Source of the DNA: Chitinophagales bacterium
GTDB taxonomy: Bacteria; Bacteroidota; Bacteroidia; Chitinophagales; Chitinophagaceae
Assembly (NCBI GenBank): GCA_020636495.1
Contig: JACJXQ010000008.1
Span: forward strand, 2,232,001-2,296,000
Direction of reading: 5' to 3'
Length of the DNA: 64,000 nt
Made by a program: the position numbers and the translations under genes. The notes below the pieces were generated by a model. That model was not told the DNA's origin. It did no database searches and saw only the letters and a list, made by a program, of their open reading frames with translations. Of the stretch, positions 24,630-33,112 are shown piece by piece; within the stretch, counting starts at the first letter, position 1; each line of letters opens with the position of its first letter.

Positions 24630-24637
24630 CAAACATA
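24630..24637 (-). promoter_or_regulatory. -7 element for the T9SS gene at 23854-24588
   Basis: On the minus strand TATGTTTG (TAnnTTTG), 41 bp before the ATG at 24588. Confidence 0.5.
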
Positions 24638-24649
24638 ACGTAACAATAC

Positions 24650-24691
24650 GTTAAAGAATACATAAAATGATATTGTTATGTATTCTTTAAC
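24650..24691. promoter_or_regulatory. perfect 16-bp inverted repeat in a divergent promoter region
   Basis: GTTAAAGAATACATAA and TTATGTATTCTTTAAC are exact complements around a 10-nt centre. The repeat lies just upstream of the T9SS -7 element (24630-24637), beside several AACGTAA(C/A) direct repeats (24611-24651), and 116 bp before rfbB. It could be an operator or a cruciform; it has no T-run. Confidence 0.55.
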
Positions 24692-24824
24692 TTTTCGCAA
24701 GAAAACGATGACCAATAAAAACAGAGAGCTATAACTGCATGAAGCAAGCAGAGATATGTACATAACAGGCGAACTAATTTGCATATTCTATTAAATAAAC
24801 AAAGTATTGAACTATTTTCGCAGC

Positions 24825-25874
24825 ATGAAAAAGACACTGTTGATAACTGGAGGAGCCGGATTTATTGGCTCGCATGTAGTAAGGTTGTTTGTAAATAAAT
24901 ACCCTGACTATCATATTATCAATCTTGACGCCCTGACCTATGCCGGCAACCTGGAAAACCTGAAGGATATTGAACATTCCTCAAACTATACTTTTGTAAA
25001 GGCAGACATAACTGAAGCAGAAGTAATGAATGACCTGTTTAAGCAATATAATTTTGATGGTGTAATTCATCTTGCGGCAGAAAGTCATGTAGATCGTTCC
25101 ATTACTGACCCTAATGCATTTATCAAGACCAATGTAATGGGCACTGCCAACCTGCTCAATGCCGCAAAAGAGCTTTGGAAGGATAATTACGAAGGGAAGC
25201 TTTTCTACCATGTGTCTACAGACGAAGTATATGGCTCACTGGGAGAAACCGGATTTTTCCTTGAGACAACGCCATACGATCCTCAATCGCCCTACTCAGC
25301 CTCAAAGGCTTCTTCTGACCACTTGGTGCGTGCTTATGGAAATACATATGGTTTACCATTTGTCATCACCAACTGCTCGAACAATTATGGTCAGAACCAA
25401 TTTCCCGAGAAACTGATCCCATTGTTTATTAACAACATCCGCAATAAAAAGCCTCTGCCGGTATATGGAGATGGCAAGTACACCCGTGACTGGCTATACG
25501 TGGTAGATCATGCCCGCGCGATAGATACGGTTTATCATACCGGCAAGCAAGGTGAAACCTATAATATCGGAGGTTTTAATGAGTGGCAGAATATTGAGCT
25601 GATAAAAATATTGTGTACCCAGATGGATAAGAAGCTGGGGCGTGCTGAAGGAGAATCAGCTGAGCTGATCACCTATGTAAAAGACCGTCCCGGGCACGAC
25701 CGCAGGTATGCGATTGATGCCAACAAGATAAAAAATGAGCTGGGTTGGGAACCCTCTGTCACATTTGAAGAAGGATTGAGTATTACTATAGACTGGTACC
25801 TGGCCAATGAAGAGTGGTTAAACCACGTAACATCAGGTGCTTATCAACATTATTACGAAAAACAGTATAATTAA
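24825..25874 (+). CDS. rfbB: dTDP-glucose 4,6-dehydratase
   Basis: Second step of dTDP-L-rhamnose and related sugar synthesis: dTDP-glucose to dTDP-4-keto-6-deoxyglucose with bound NAD. The 349 residues (ATG at 24825; a TTG at 24807 is less likely) are an extended SDR with TGGAGFIGSH (8-17), HLAAESHVDRSI, the VSTDEVYG strand and the YSASK catalytic pair. The FVITNCSNNYGQNQFPEKLIPLFI and YGDGKYTRDWLYVVDHARAI blocks are specific to RfbB/RmlB. It is followed 2 bp later by rfbA. Confidence 0.95.
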   Translation: MKKTLLITGGAGFIGSHVVRLFVNKYPDYHIINLDALTYAGNLENLKDIEHSSNYTFVKADITEAEVMNDLFKQYNFDGVIHLAAESHVDRSITDPNAFIKTNVMGTANLLNAAKELWKDNYEGKLFYHVSTDEVYGSLGETGFFLETTPYDPQSPYSASKASSDHLVRAYGNTYGLPFVITNCSNNYGQNQFPEKLIPLFINNIRNKKPLPVYGDGKYTRDWLYVVDHARAIDTVYHTGKQGETYNIGGFNEWQNIELIKILCTQMDKKLGRAEGESAELITYVKDRPGHDRRYAIDANKIKNELGWEPSVTFEEGLSITIDWYLANEEWLNHVTSGAYQHYYEKQYN

Positions 25875-25876
25875 TT

Positions 25877-26755
25877 ATGAAAGGTATCATACTTGCCGGG
25901 GGGTCCGGTACAAGATTATATCCATTGACAATAGCAGTAAGCAAGCAACTGATGCCTGTTTACGACAAACCAATGATCTACTACCCGCTTTCAACTTTGT
26001 TGCTGGCAGGCATAAACGAGATACTTATTATCACTACCCCCGATGACCAGTCAGGTTTTAAAAAGCTGTTAGGTGACGGTAGCCAGATAGGCTGCAAATT
26101 CGAATATGTTGTTCAACCAAGCCCGGACGGACTGGCGCAGGCATTCATATTGGGTGAAGAGTTTATCGGCCAGGACTCTGTAGCACTGGTATTAGGCGAT
26201 AATATTTTCTATGGTTCAGGTATGGGCAAATTGTTGCAAAACAAGGCTAACCCGGATGGTGCCGTAGTATTTGCCTACCAGGTAAGTGATCCTGAACGTT
26301 ATGGCGTTGTTGAATTTGATGACAGCTTTAAAGTAAAAAGCATAGAAGAGAAACCACAGAATCCAAAATCGAACTTTGCCGTACCGGGGTTGTACTTCTA
26401 CGATAATGATGTGGTAGAAATAGCCAAAAATATGAAACCATCACCCAGAGGTGAGCTGGAAATAACAGATGTAAATAAAGTATACCTTGAGAAAGGGAAA
26501 CTGGAAGTGGGTGTTTTGGACAGGGGCACAGCATGGCTGGATACCGGCACATTCGATTCGCTACAGGAGGCCGGCCAGTTTATTGAAGTAATAGAAAAAC
26601 GCCAGGGCCTGAAAGTGGGTTGTATTGAAGAGATAGCCTACCGTAAGGGCTATATAAACAAAGAACAGTTACTGGTTTTGGCAGAAAAGTTCAAAAAGAG
26701 TGGTTATGGAGACTACCTGTACATGATAGCCAACGAAACCAGGTATAGTATTTAG
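25877..26755 (+). CDS. rfbA: glucose-1-phosphate thymidylyltransferase
   Basis: First step of the dTDP-sugar pathway: glucose-1-phosphate plus dTTP gives dTDP-glucose. 292 residues with the nucleotidyltransferase signature GIILAGGSGTRLYPLT (3-18), SKQLMPVYDKPMIYYPLSTL, LVLGDNIFYG and the EEIAYRKGYI end block, all standard for RfbA/RmlA. It is in an operon with rfbB (2-bp gap). rfbC and rfbD are not adjacent. Confidence 0.96.
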   Translation: MKGIILAGGSGTRLYPLTIAVSKQLMPVYDKPMIYYPLSTLLLAGINEILIITTPDDQSGFKKLLGDGSQIGCKFEYVVQPSPDGLAQAFILGEEFIGQDSVALVLGDNIFYGSGMGKLLQNKANPDGAVVFAYQVSDPERYGVVEFDDSFKVKSIEEKPQNPKSNFAVPGLYFYDNDVVEIAKNMKPSPRGELEITDVNKVYLEKGKLEVGVLDRGTAWLDTGTFDSLQEAGQFIEVIEKRQGLKVGCIEEIAYRKGYINKEQLLVLAEKFKKSGYGDYLYMIANETRYSI

Positions 26756-26786
26756 TAGTCTTAATAAGAACAAGAAGGGGTAATTA

Positions 26787-27383
26787 ATGTTGATATACCT
26801 GATACCATTTATTTCTGCATTCATAGGTTATTTTACCAACTGGATAGCTATAAAAATGTTGTTCCACCCAAGGAAGCCTGTAAATTTGTTGGGCCTGACT
26901 ATCCAGGGTATTTTTCCCAAGCGACAGAAACAGTTTGCGCAGAAACTAGGCATTATGGTAGCAAGTGAACTTTTGCACTTTGACGAAATAGCTGACAAAT
27001 TAAAAGACCCTGAACAGTTAAGAGCTATATCCCCAACTATTGAAAATCATATTGACAGCTTTCTCCGTATCAGGTTAAAAGAAAAGATACCTGTGGTATC
27101 TATGTTCATTGGCGATAGTACCATAGAGAAGCTGAAAGAGGGAATGATGGAAGAGATAAACACATTACTACCCCAGGTGATAGGCGAATACACTGATGGA
27201 CTAAAAGCCAAAATCAACATTGAAAAAATGGTTACAGAAAAAGTAGAGAACTTCAGCAGTGATAAGCTAGAGGAAATACTTGCTGCTATCATGAAAAAGG
27301 AATTCCGCTTTGTAGAGATACTGGGAGGTGTTGTTGGTTTTATCATCGGACTATTGCAGGTGGCTATTACTTTGTTACAATAA
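26787..27383 (+). CDS. DUF445 family membrane protein
   Basis: 198 residues with membrane helices at both ends: LIYLIPFISAFIGYFTNWIAIKMLF at the start, matching the N-terminal DUF445 signature (GxxTNxxAIxMLF), and ILGGVVGFIIGLLQVAITLL at the end. A helical, charged middle (about 60-170) lies between. The DUF445/YheB-YjiN family has no firmly known function. It lies 31 bp after rfbA on the same strand and may be read with it. Confidence 0.85.
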   Translation: MLIYLIPFISAFIGYFTNWIAIKMLFHPRKPVNLLGLTIQGIFPKRQKQFAQKLGIMVASELLHFDEIADKLKDPEQLRAISPTIENHIDSFLRIRLKEKIPVVSMFIGDSTIEKLKEGMMEEINTLLPQVIGEYTDGLKAKINIEKMVTEKVENFSSDKLEEILAAIMKKEFRFVEILGGVVGFIIGLLQVAITLLQ

Positions 27384-27451
27384 TGTGACAAGAAAACTCA
27401 CAGCAATACATGAAGACTATTTATCTTTATTGAACAACTAATACTCATCTT

Positions 27452-28372
27452 ATGAAACACATCCTATCGATATTAACAATAACCGTGATGACATCCCTGG
27501 CAATTGCTCAAAAAATTCACTTTACAGACACATCAAACAGTTGGTACCAACATTATGCAGATATCGGCATGAGTGAGGTCGATTTTAATTTTTACTATAA
27601 AGACTCCATAATAACCATCGACACACTTGAATACAAGTACCTGACAGCTTATACTCATTCTAAATGGGGCGGTAGTCCTGATGAGTCTATTCTTATTCGG
27701 GAAGATACTGTTGCTAATAAGGTATTTGCAAAAGTATACAGTGACTTTCACACATATTTAGTATCAGATACCAATGAACATCTTTTGTACGATTTTAACC
27801 TGCAAACCGGAGACACGTTTACAGCTATCAACAAGTACGGAACATTCCAGCATGTAGTACAATTAGATAGTATAACAATTGGTGGTATAAATCATAAACT
27901 ATTCAAAATGCAGGGCTTTGGTGGCAGTACCAGCTACCGTGTGATAGAAGGGGTCGGCTCTACAATGGGTATTATGTTTCCGCTATACCCTTATGTTTTC
28001 GAAAGCAACACTGAACTATTATGCTTCAAACAAAGCGGTGTAGCAAAACCTTTCAGTAAAAAAGTGGATTATATTGACAATACTCAAAGCTGTCATGTAA
28101 GTGTTCGGAATTTGACATACAACAATGGGGTTGCAATCAATATCTCACCACAGCCAGCCACCACATTTGCACGAATAGAAATGCCGGCATATATCAAATC
28201 GGGTATAGTCTTTATAATCAACCAACTTGGACAAACTGTATATGAACAAATTATATCCGGCAAAACATCTATAACCATAGACAATCCCGGCACACTGAAC
28301 GGGTTGAATTATTACAGAATTATTGACAAAGACAATAATATGTCCTATAGCGGCAAGATCATATTCCATTAA
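27452..28372 (+). CDS. T9SS type A secreted protein
   Basis: A 306-residue exported protein with a signal peptide ending LAIAQ. The middle (YADIGMSEVDFNFYYKDSIITIDTLEYKYL...) is a domain I do not recognise; similar Bacteroidetes proteins repeat phrases such as DTFTAINKYG and VIEGVGSTMGIMFPL. The end (INISPQPATTFARIEMP ... FIINQLGQTVYEQ ... NYYRIIDKDNNMSYSGKIIF) is a slightly degenerate type A sorting domain. TATCTTTA at 27422-27429 is a weak -7 box. It ends at a strong terminator. Confidence 0.8.
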   Translation: MKHILSILTITVMTSLAIAQKIHFTDTSNSWYQHYADIGMSEVDFNFYYKDSIITIDTLEYKYLTAYTHSKWGGSPDESILIREDTVANKVFAKVYSDFHTYLVSDTNEHLLYDFNLQTGDTFTAINKYGTFQHVVQLDSITIGGINHKLFKMQGFGGSTSYRVIEGVGSTMGIMFPLYPYVFESNTELLCFKQSGVAKPFSKKVDYIDNTQSCHVSVRNLTYNNGVAINISPQPATTFARIEMPAYIKSGIVFIINQLGQTVYEQIISGKTSITIDNPGTLNGLNYYRIIDKDNNMSYSGKIIFH

Positions 28373-28407
28373 ACAACAATACCACCAAAGAGGTGGCATT
28401 GTTGTTT
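28371..28407. terminator. bidirectional terminator
   Basis: AAACAACAATaCCACC-aaaga-GGTGGcATTGTTGTTT between two convergent genes; A- and T-rich arms serve both directions. Confidence 0.85.
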
Positions 28408-28422
28408 AGACGCAAAAATGTA

Positions 28423-29595
28423 TTAGTATTTATAACTCCTGTAAGAAGGGCCGTCCAGTTTTTTCTGGAAGATCACCTGCAGTGTTTTATTATCCACTTC
28501 GTATATTTTGGAAGCAGAACCGCAGCCTATAAAATAAGAATTACCTGTCTTTTGTACAGAGCCCATATACTGACCGAATGCATTTTCCGGCACATCAATA
28601 GCTTTAAAACCAGTTACTACTCTTGTCACTTCGTTCAGTTTAAACTCAACCACCCTGGAATAAGGCCTTAAAGTCTGGTCACCATTGTCAAACATAAGTA
28701 ACGTATTATCTCCTTTGGTAATCGTAGCATGATGTTGCCTTAAGAACTTCTGTTGTGTGTTTAAAACAAAGTCGCTGTTTGTTCCACCAAGTCTCCAGAG
28801 TATCTTACCAGTTTGCCTGTGTATCTTTACCACCTGGTCCAGGTTGCGGAAAGATGCAACAATATTATTATCATTCGGATCAATGAAGATACTGTTAAGG
28901 TGTGCATAATCCCTTACAGCACTACTATTTGTAAAATCATTTCCCTCGACACTTGTAGTATAAAATTCAGGATAGTCGGTTGCATTCCATTCAAAAACAA
29001 CCTGTCCGTTCTTTACCTCCTGTATGATGCATGCAACAACTTTGATATCCTGTGCAGGATTCAAAGAAGCAGGAATATTATCAACCGCAGTTTCAACATA
29101 TGACATTGTTATATAGTGATCATCGTCCAGGTAAATAAAGTCATGTGCATCTACCGGCAACGCCATTGTTCTGCCATTATAAGGCAATAACAACAGTTGA
29201 TTTATTTCGTCAAGATTTTCATTCAGAATGGTCACATGTCCCGGCATATAACCGACTCCCTTCATTGTCTGTATGGTTGGGTCTAATGCTATATACGAAT
29301 ACCTGTATTGCCCGTTCACCTTCCAGCGTGCAAAGTCCAGCAATGCTGTTTCAATTATCTTTTCTTTGAGCAGGTTACCCTCAATATCAAATACCTGTAA
29401 TCTGCCGGGACGATACCAGTCCTTAAAATCATACACAGCACTTAATATTTCATACCTTTCGTGCACTACCGGAGTATCGATAACGACATCAATTTGCTGA
29501 TGAATGTTGGAGAAAGAAGTATTTTCTTTCCTACACGAGTAAAGGCTTATTACTGCCGACAATGTCAGCAATAATGGATAAACGTTTTTCTTCAT
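28423..29595 (-). CDS. arylsulfotransferase-family lipoprotein
   Basis: A 390-residue protein with a lipoprotein signal ending ISLYSC (C21). The rest reads as a beta-propeller: VGYMPGHVTILNENLDEINQL, DAHDFIYLDDDHYI, AHLNSIFIDPNDNNIVASFRNLDQVVKIHRQTGKILWRLGG and LRQHHATI...LLMFDNG. This block order matches the ASST/arylsulfotransferase-like family (PF05935/PF14269). The known bacterial enzyme moves sulfate between phenols, using a catalytic histidine; which of the histidines here does this, or whether the reaction is kept, cannot be said. It is monocistronic and convergent with the T9SS gene. Confidence 0.75.
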   Translation of the reverse strand: MKKNVYPLLLTLSAVISLYSCRKENTSFSNIHQQIDVVIDTPVVHERYEILSAVYDFKDWYRPGRLQVFDIEGNLLKEKIIETALLDFARWKVNGQYRYSYIALDPTIQTMKGVGYMPGHVTILNENLDEINQLLLLPYNGRTMALPVDAHDFIYLDDDHYITMSYVETAVDNIPASLNPAQDIKVVACIIQEVKNGQVVFEWNATDYPEFYTTSVEGNDFTNSSAVRDYAHLNSIFIDPNDNNIVASFRNLDQVVKIHRQTGKILWRLGGTNSDFVLNTQQKFLRQHHATITKGDNTLLMFDNGDQTLRPYSRVVEFKLNEVTRVVTGFKAIDVPENAFGQYMGSVQKTGNSYFIGCGSASKIYEVDNKTLQVIFQKKLDGPSYRSYKY

Positions 29596-29804
29596 ATTAA
29601 TAATAGAACACGCAATATAAGAACATTAATTCGAGATTAATTTTACATTAAATAATAATTATTTTCCTACTACATATTGATGTGAGCTACAATAAAAGAG
29701 ATGTGAGTGACAGTGCTACAATAAGATTCAAAAAAATCAGCTGATGTTTATGTCTTAAGACAAGAACCTAGTAATCATATTAATAGCTGAATGAGTGGAA
29801 GTTA
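29596..29804. other. intergenic region upstream of hmgA
   Basis: AT-rich, with two GCTACAATAA copies about 35 bp apart (29686-29726). No gene or RNA recognised. Confidence 0.4.
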
Positions 29805-29834
29805 TTGTATTAGCCATACAATGTCTTAATTTTG
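29805..29834 (+). promoter_or_regulatory. promoter of hmgA-hpd
   Basis: TTG (29805-29807), 19 bp, TAATTTTG (29827-29834), 17 bp before the ATG at 29852. It also argues against the upstream in-frame start at 29795. Confidence 0.7.
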
Positions 29835-29851
29835 CAGGTAAACACGATATA

Positions 29852-31009
29852 ATGTCACATTATTATAGCCTTGGGAAGATACCGCACAAAAGACATACAC
29901 AATTCAGGAACGAAGAAGGCAAACTGTATTCAGAACAACTGTTTAGTACAGAAGGTTTCTCTTCCAACTACTCGTTGCTATATCATGTGCATCCACCTAC
30001 GCAAATAATAAGAACAGAAGAACCGGTAGATGTATCCCCCAAAGCAGCAACGGACAATATACTGAAACATCGCAGCTACCAGGGCTTCAATATCAAGCCG
30101 GAGGCGAATTACCTGGACAGCCGTAAAATTGTCCTGTTCAACAACGATGTACAGATAACACTGGCTGCACCGCAAAAAAGTCTTGCAGACAGTTTCTTTA
30201 AGAATGCAGACGCTGATGAAGTAATATTCGTTCATGAAGGGAAAGGTGTACTGAAAACGCAGTACGGACAAATACCTTTCGGGTACGGAGATTATCTTGT
30301 TATACCAAGGGGTACAATATACCAGGTAACATTTGAGGACGAGAACAACAGGCTGTTCATTGTAGAATCATTCAGCCCGATACAATTCCCTAAACGCTAC
30401 CTGAGCAAATATGGCCAGTTGCTTGAGCATGCTCCATTCTGTGAACGAGATGTACGTAAGCCGCAGGACCTGGAAACAATAGACGAGAAAGGTGAATTCC
30501 TGATACAAACCAAAAAGAAGGGACTACTCTACCCTATATGGTATGCCAACCATCCATTTGATGTTGTGGGTTGGGATGGATGTGAATATCCTTATGCTTT
30601 CAGTATACACGATTTTGAGCCAATTACCGGCCGCGTGCACCAACCACCACCGGTACACCAAACATTTGACGCACATAACTTCGTTATCTGCTCATTCGTA
30701 CCGAGATTGTTTGACTATCACCCGGCTGCTATTCCTGCTCCTTATAACCACAGCAACATTGATAGTGATGAAGTACTTTATTATGTTGACGGTGATTTCA
30801 TGAGCCGCAAGCATGTAACGAGGGGTATGATCACCCTGCACCCAGCAGGCATACCTCACGGACCGCATCCCGGAGCAGTAGAAAAGAGTATAGGAGCTAA
30901 AGAGACCGGAGAACTGGCGGTTATGGTTGATACATTCCACCCGCTGAAAATGACTGAATATGCCCAGGGGATAGAAGACGAAGGCTACATCATGAGTTGG
31001 GCGGAATAA
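29852..31009 (+). CDS. hmgA: homogentisate 1,2-dioxygenase
   Basis: Opens the ring of homogentisate to maleylacetoacetate, using Fe(II) and O2, in tyrosine/phenylalanine breakdown. 385 residues from the ATG at 29852 (MSHYYSLGKIPHKRHTQF). Family blocks are visible: FVHEGKGVLKTQYGQIPFGYGDYLVIPRG in the N-terminal cupin, WDGCEYPYAFSIHDFEPITGRVHQPPP, and the metal-site region EVLYYVDGDFMSRK...ITLHPAGIPHGPHPG. Slightly shorter than human HGD (445), as usual for Bacteroidetes. hpd follows 34 bp later, giving two consecutive steps of one pathway. Confidence 0.94.
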   Translation: MSHYYSLGKIPHKRHTQFRNEEGKLYSEQLFSTEGFSSNYSLLYHVHPPTQIIRTEEPVDVSPKAATDNILKHRSYQGFNIKPEANYLDSRKIVLFNNDVQITLAAPQKSLADSFFKNADADEVIFVHEGKGVLKTQYGQIPFGYGDYLVIPRGTIYQVTFEDENNRLFIVESFSPIQFPKRYLSKYGQLLEHAPFCERDVRKPQDLETIDEKGEFLIQTKKKGLLYPIWYANHPFDVVGWDGCEYPYAFSIHDFEPITGRVHQPPPVHQTFDAHNFVICSFVPRLFDYHPAAIPAPYNHSNIDSDEVLYYVDGDFMSRKHVTRGMITLHPAGIPHGPHPGAVEKSIGAKETGELAVMVDTFHPLKMTEYAQGIEDEGYIMSWAE

Positions 31010-31043
31010 ACTATTTTTGTAAAGTATAGATAAAAATAAAGAT

Positions 31044-32171
31044 ATGGATACACAAACAGCAAGCCAGAAAATGGCATTGGCGAAGGATTTCCTTCCTATC
31101 AATGGAACCGACTATATCGAGTTTTATGTAGGTAACGCCAAGCAGGCGGCACATTATTACAAAACCGCTTTCGGGTTTCAGACAGTAGCTTATTCCGGTC
31201 CGGAAACAGGCGTGAGAGACAGAGCATCATATGTATTGCAACAAGGCAAGATTCGCCTGGTACTGACCACTCCTTTAAAATCAGACCACCCTATATCTGA
31301 GCATATCAAAAAACATGGTGATGGTGTAAAAGTACTGGCCCTGTGGGTGGATGATGCATACAGCGCTTTTGAAGAAACTACAAAGCGTGGTGCAAAACCT
31401 CATACTGAGCCAATAACACTTACTGACGAAGACGGTGAGGTGAAAATGTCAGGTATCTATACCTATGGCGAAACCGTTCACATGTTTATTGAGCGTAAGA
31501 ACTATAATGGTGTATTTATGCCAGGCTTCAAGCCAATGACCAGTGAATACAACCCAACAGAAACCGGGTTACTGTATGTAGACCACTGCGTGGGTAATGT
31601 TGGCTGGGGCCGCATGAATGAAACCGTACAATGGTATGAAGATGTTATGGGCTTTGCCAACATCCTGACATTTGACGACAAGCAGATAACGACCGAGTAC
31701 TCTGCCCTGATGAGTAAGGTAATGAGTAATGGTAACGGCTATGTGAAGTTCCCTATCAATGAACCAGCTGAGGGCAAAAAGAAATCACAGATAGAAGAAT
31801 ACCTGGATTTTTATGAAGGTGAGGGCGTTCAACATATTGCGGTTGCTACAGCCGACATACTGAAAACCGTAAAAGAGCTTAAATCACGAGGTATTGAATT
31901 CCTGGATACGCCGGATGCTTATTATGAGACCCTACTGGAGCGTGTAGGAGATATTGATGAAGAGGTGAAACAACTGCAAGAGCTGAAAATACTTGTAGAC
32001 CGGGACGAAGAAGGTTACCTGCTGCAAATATTCACAAAACCACAGGAAGACCGCCCGACATTGTTCTTTGAAATAATACAGCGTAAAGGCGCACAAAGTT
32101 TTGGTGCCGGAAACTTCAAAGCTTTGTTCGAATCTATAGAACGCGAGCAAGAGAAGCGGGGTAACTTATAG
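31044..32171 (+). CDS. hpd: 4-hydroxyphenylpyruvate dioxygenase
   Basis: Converts 4-hydroxyphenylpyruvate to homogentisate, the substrate of the preceding gene's product. 375 residues in two VOC half-domains; the Fe(II) ligands H181 (DHCVGNV), H264 (VQHIAVAT) and E343 (LFFEIIQRKG) are all present in the C-terminal half. LQIFTKP and the GAGNFKALFESIEREQ end are typical. TATTTTTG at 31012-31019 might give it an extra promoter, but co-transcription with hmgA is likely. A terminator follows. Confidence 0.96.
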   Translation: MDTQTASQKMALAKDFLPINGTDYIEFYVGNAKQAAHYYKTAFGFQTVAYSGPETGVRDRASYVLQQGKIRLVLTTPLKSDHPISEHIKKHGDGVKVLALWVDDAYSAFEETTKRGAKPHTEPITLTDEDGEVKMSGIYTYGETVHMFIERKNYNGVFMPGFKPMTSEYNPTETGLLYVDHCVGNVGWGRMNETVQWYEDVMGFANILTFDDKQITTEYSALMSKVMSNGNGYVKFPINEPAEGKKKSQIEEYLDFYEGEGVQHIAVATADILKTVKELKSRGIEFLDTPDAYYETLLERVGDIDEEVKQLQELKILVDRDEEGYLLQIFTKPQEDRPTLFFEIIQRKGAQSFGAGNFKALFESIEREQEKRGNL

Positions 32172-32179
32172 TTTTTGTT

Positions 32180-32205
32180 AAGGGGTCGTTAAGCCCCCTT
32201 TTTTA
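32180..32205 (+). terminator. rho-independent terminator of hmgA-hpd
   Basis: AAGGGG-tcgttaa-GCCCCCTT followed by TTTT; one bulge in the stem. Confidence 0.75.
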
Positions 32206-32255
32206 TATAGCAAAAACCTCATATCCCACGATATTGGGGTTATCTTCGCATTTAT

Positions 32256-32263
32256 TATTTTTG
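32256..32263 (+). promoter_or_regulatory. -7 element for the L,D-transpeptidase gene
   Basis: TATTTTTG (TAnnTTTG) 25 bp before the ATG at 32289. Confidence 0.45.
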
Positions 32264-32288
32264 ACCATAATCGATCTTTAGTGCTGAT

Positions 32289-33056
32289 ATGCCACATAAG
32301 TTTTTAAAAATATTGCTACCGGTCTTGTTGATAGCTACGTCAACATTTGCACAAGACGACATCAAAACATTTAAGAATTTTCAATTCTCCTTCAGCAGGG
32401 TTTCCGGCGCGTATGCTAAGTTCAACGATAGCATTCAGCGGATGTTCAGGCATAAAGGCCTGCAATACCCACCAAGAGATATTTACATCAGGGCTTTCAA
32501 AGCGCAGAACGAACTGGAGTTGTGGGCACGTGATAATTCCAACGAAGAATATAAACTGATAAAGAACTACAGGATATGCGCGTTGTCTGGCATATTAGGG
32601 CCGAAGAGGTGGGAAGGTGACCGCCAGGTGCCCGAAGGCTTTTATTTTATTGAAGACTTCAACCCCCGCAGTGATTATTATCTGTCTATGCTGGTGAGCT
32701 ATCCTAACTATTCGGACCTGCTGCTGAGCAACAAGCAAAAACCCGGTGGTGATATTTATATTCACGGCGGTTGCTCAACCATTGGCTGTATGCCCATGAC
32801 AAATAATGTAATAGAAGAGTTGTATGTAATATGCCTGAATGCTAAGCTAAGTGGCGAGATGAATATACCCGTTCATATCTTCCCTACCCGTTTTACCAGG
32901 AATGGACTCAACTTCCTGGGACGTGAATATGGCCAGGAAGATGAAAAGCAAAAATTCTGGGTGAATATGAAATACCAATACGATTACTTTGAACGTAACC
33001 ACAAAATATTACCGGTATTGTATACACCAGAAGGTGAATATGTATACGGCAACTAA
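32289..33056 (+). CDS. L,D-transpeptidase family protein (YafK-like)
   Basis: A 255-residue periplasmic YkuD-fold protein. A signal peptide ends at ATSTFAQ (residue 22). The catalytic region is DIYIHGGCSTIGCMPM, giving H159 and nucleophile C167 in the S-x-x-G-C motif; the extra C162 is shared by YafK-type relatives. YafK/DpaA members act as amidases that free Braun lipoprotein from peptidoglycan, while classical members make 3-3 crosslinks. Which applies here is open. The gene is single, with its own promoter element. Confidence 0.88.
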   Translation: MPHKFLKILLPVLLIATSTFAQDDIKTFKNFQFSFSRVSGAYAKFNDSIQRMFRHKGLQYPPRDIYIRAFKAQNELELWARDNSNEEYKLIKNYRICALSGILGPKRWEGDRQVPEGFYFIEDFNPRSDYYLSMLVSYPNYSDLLLSNKQKPGGDIYIHGGCSTIGCMPMTNNVIEELYVICLNAKLSGEMNIPVHIFPTRFTRNGLNFLGREYGQEDEKQKFWVNMKYQYDYFERNHKILPVLYTPEGEYVYGN

Positions 33057-33112
33057 ATATCAAACTGTTTTTTCCTTAAATTGCGATACATAAGTAATTT
33101 AAGAACAGATAC

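Noticed and set aside
29686..29726. two GCTACAATAA copies before hmgA as an operator
   Set aside because: Only a 10-bp AT-rich match, not phased with the promoter; too weak to call.
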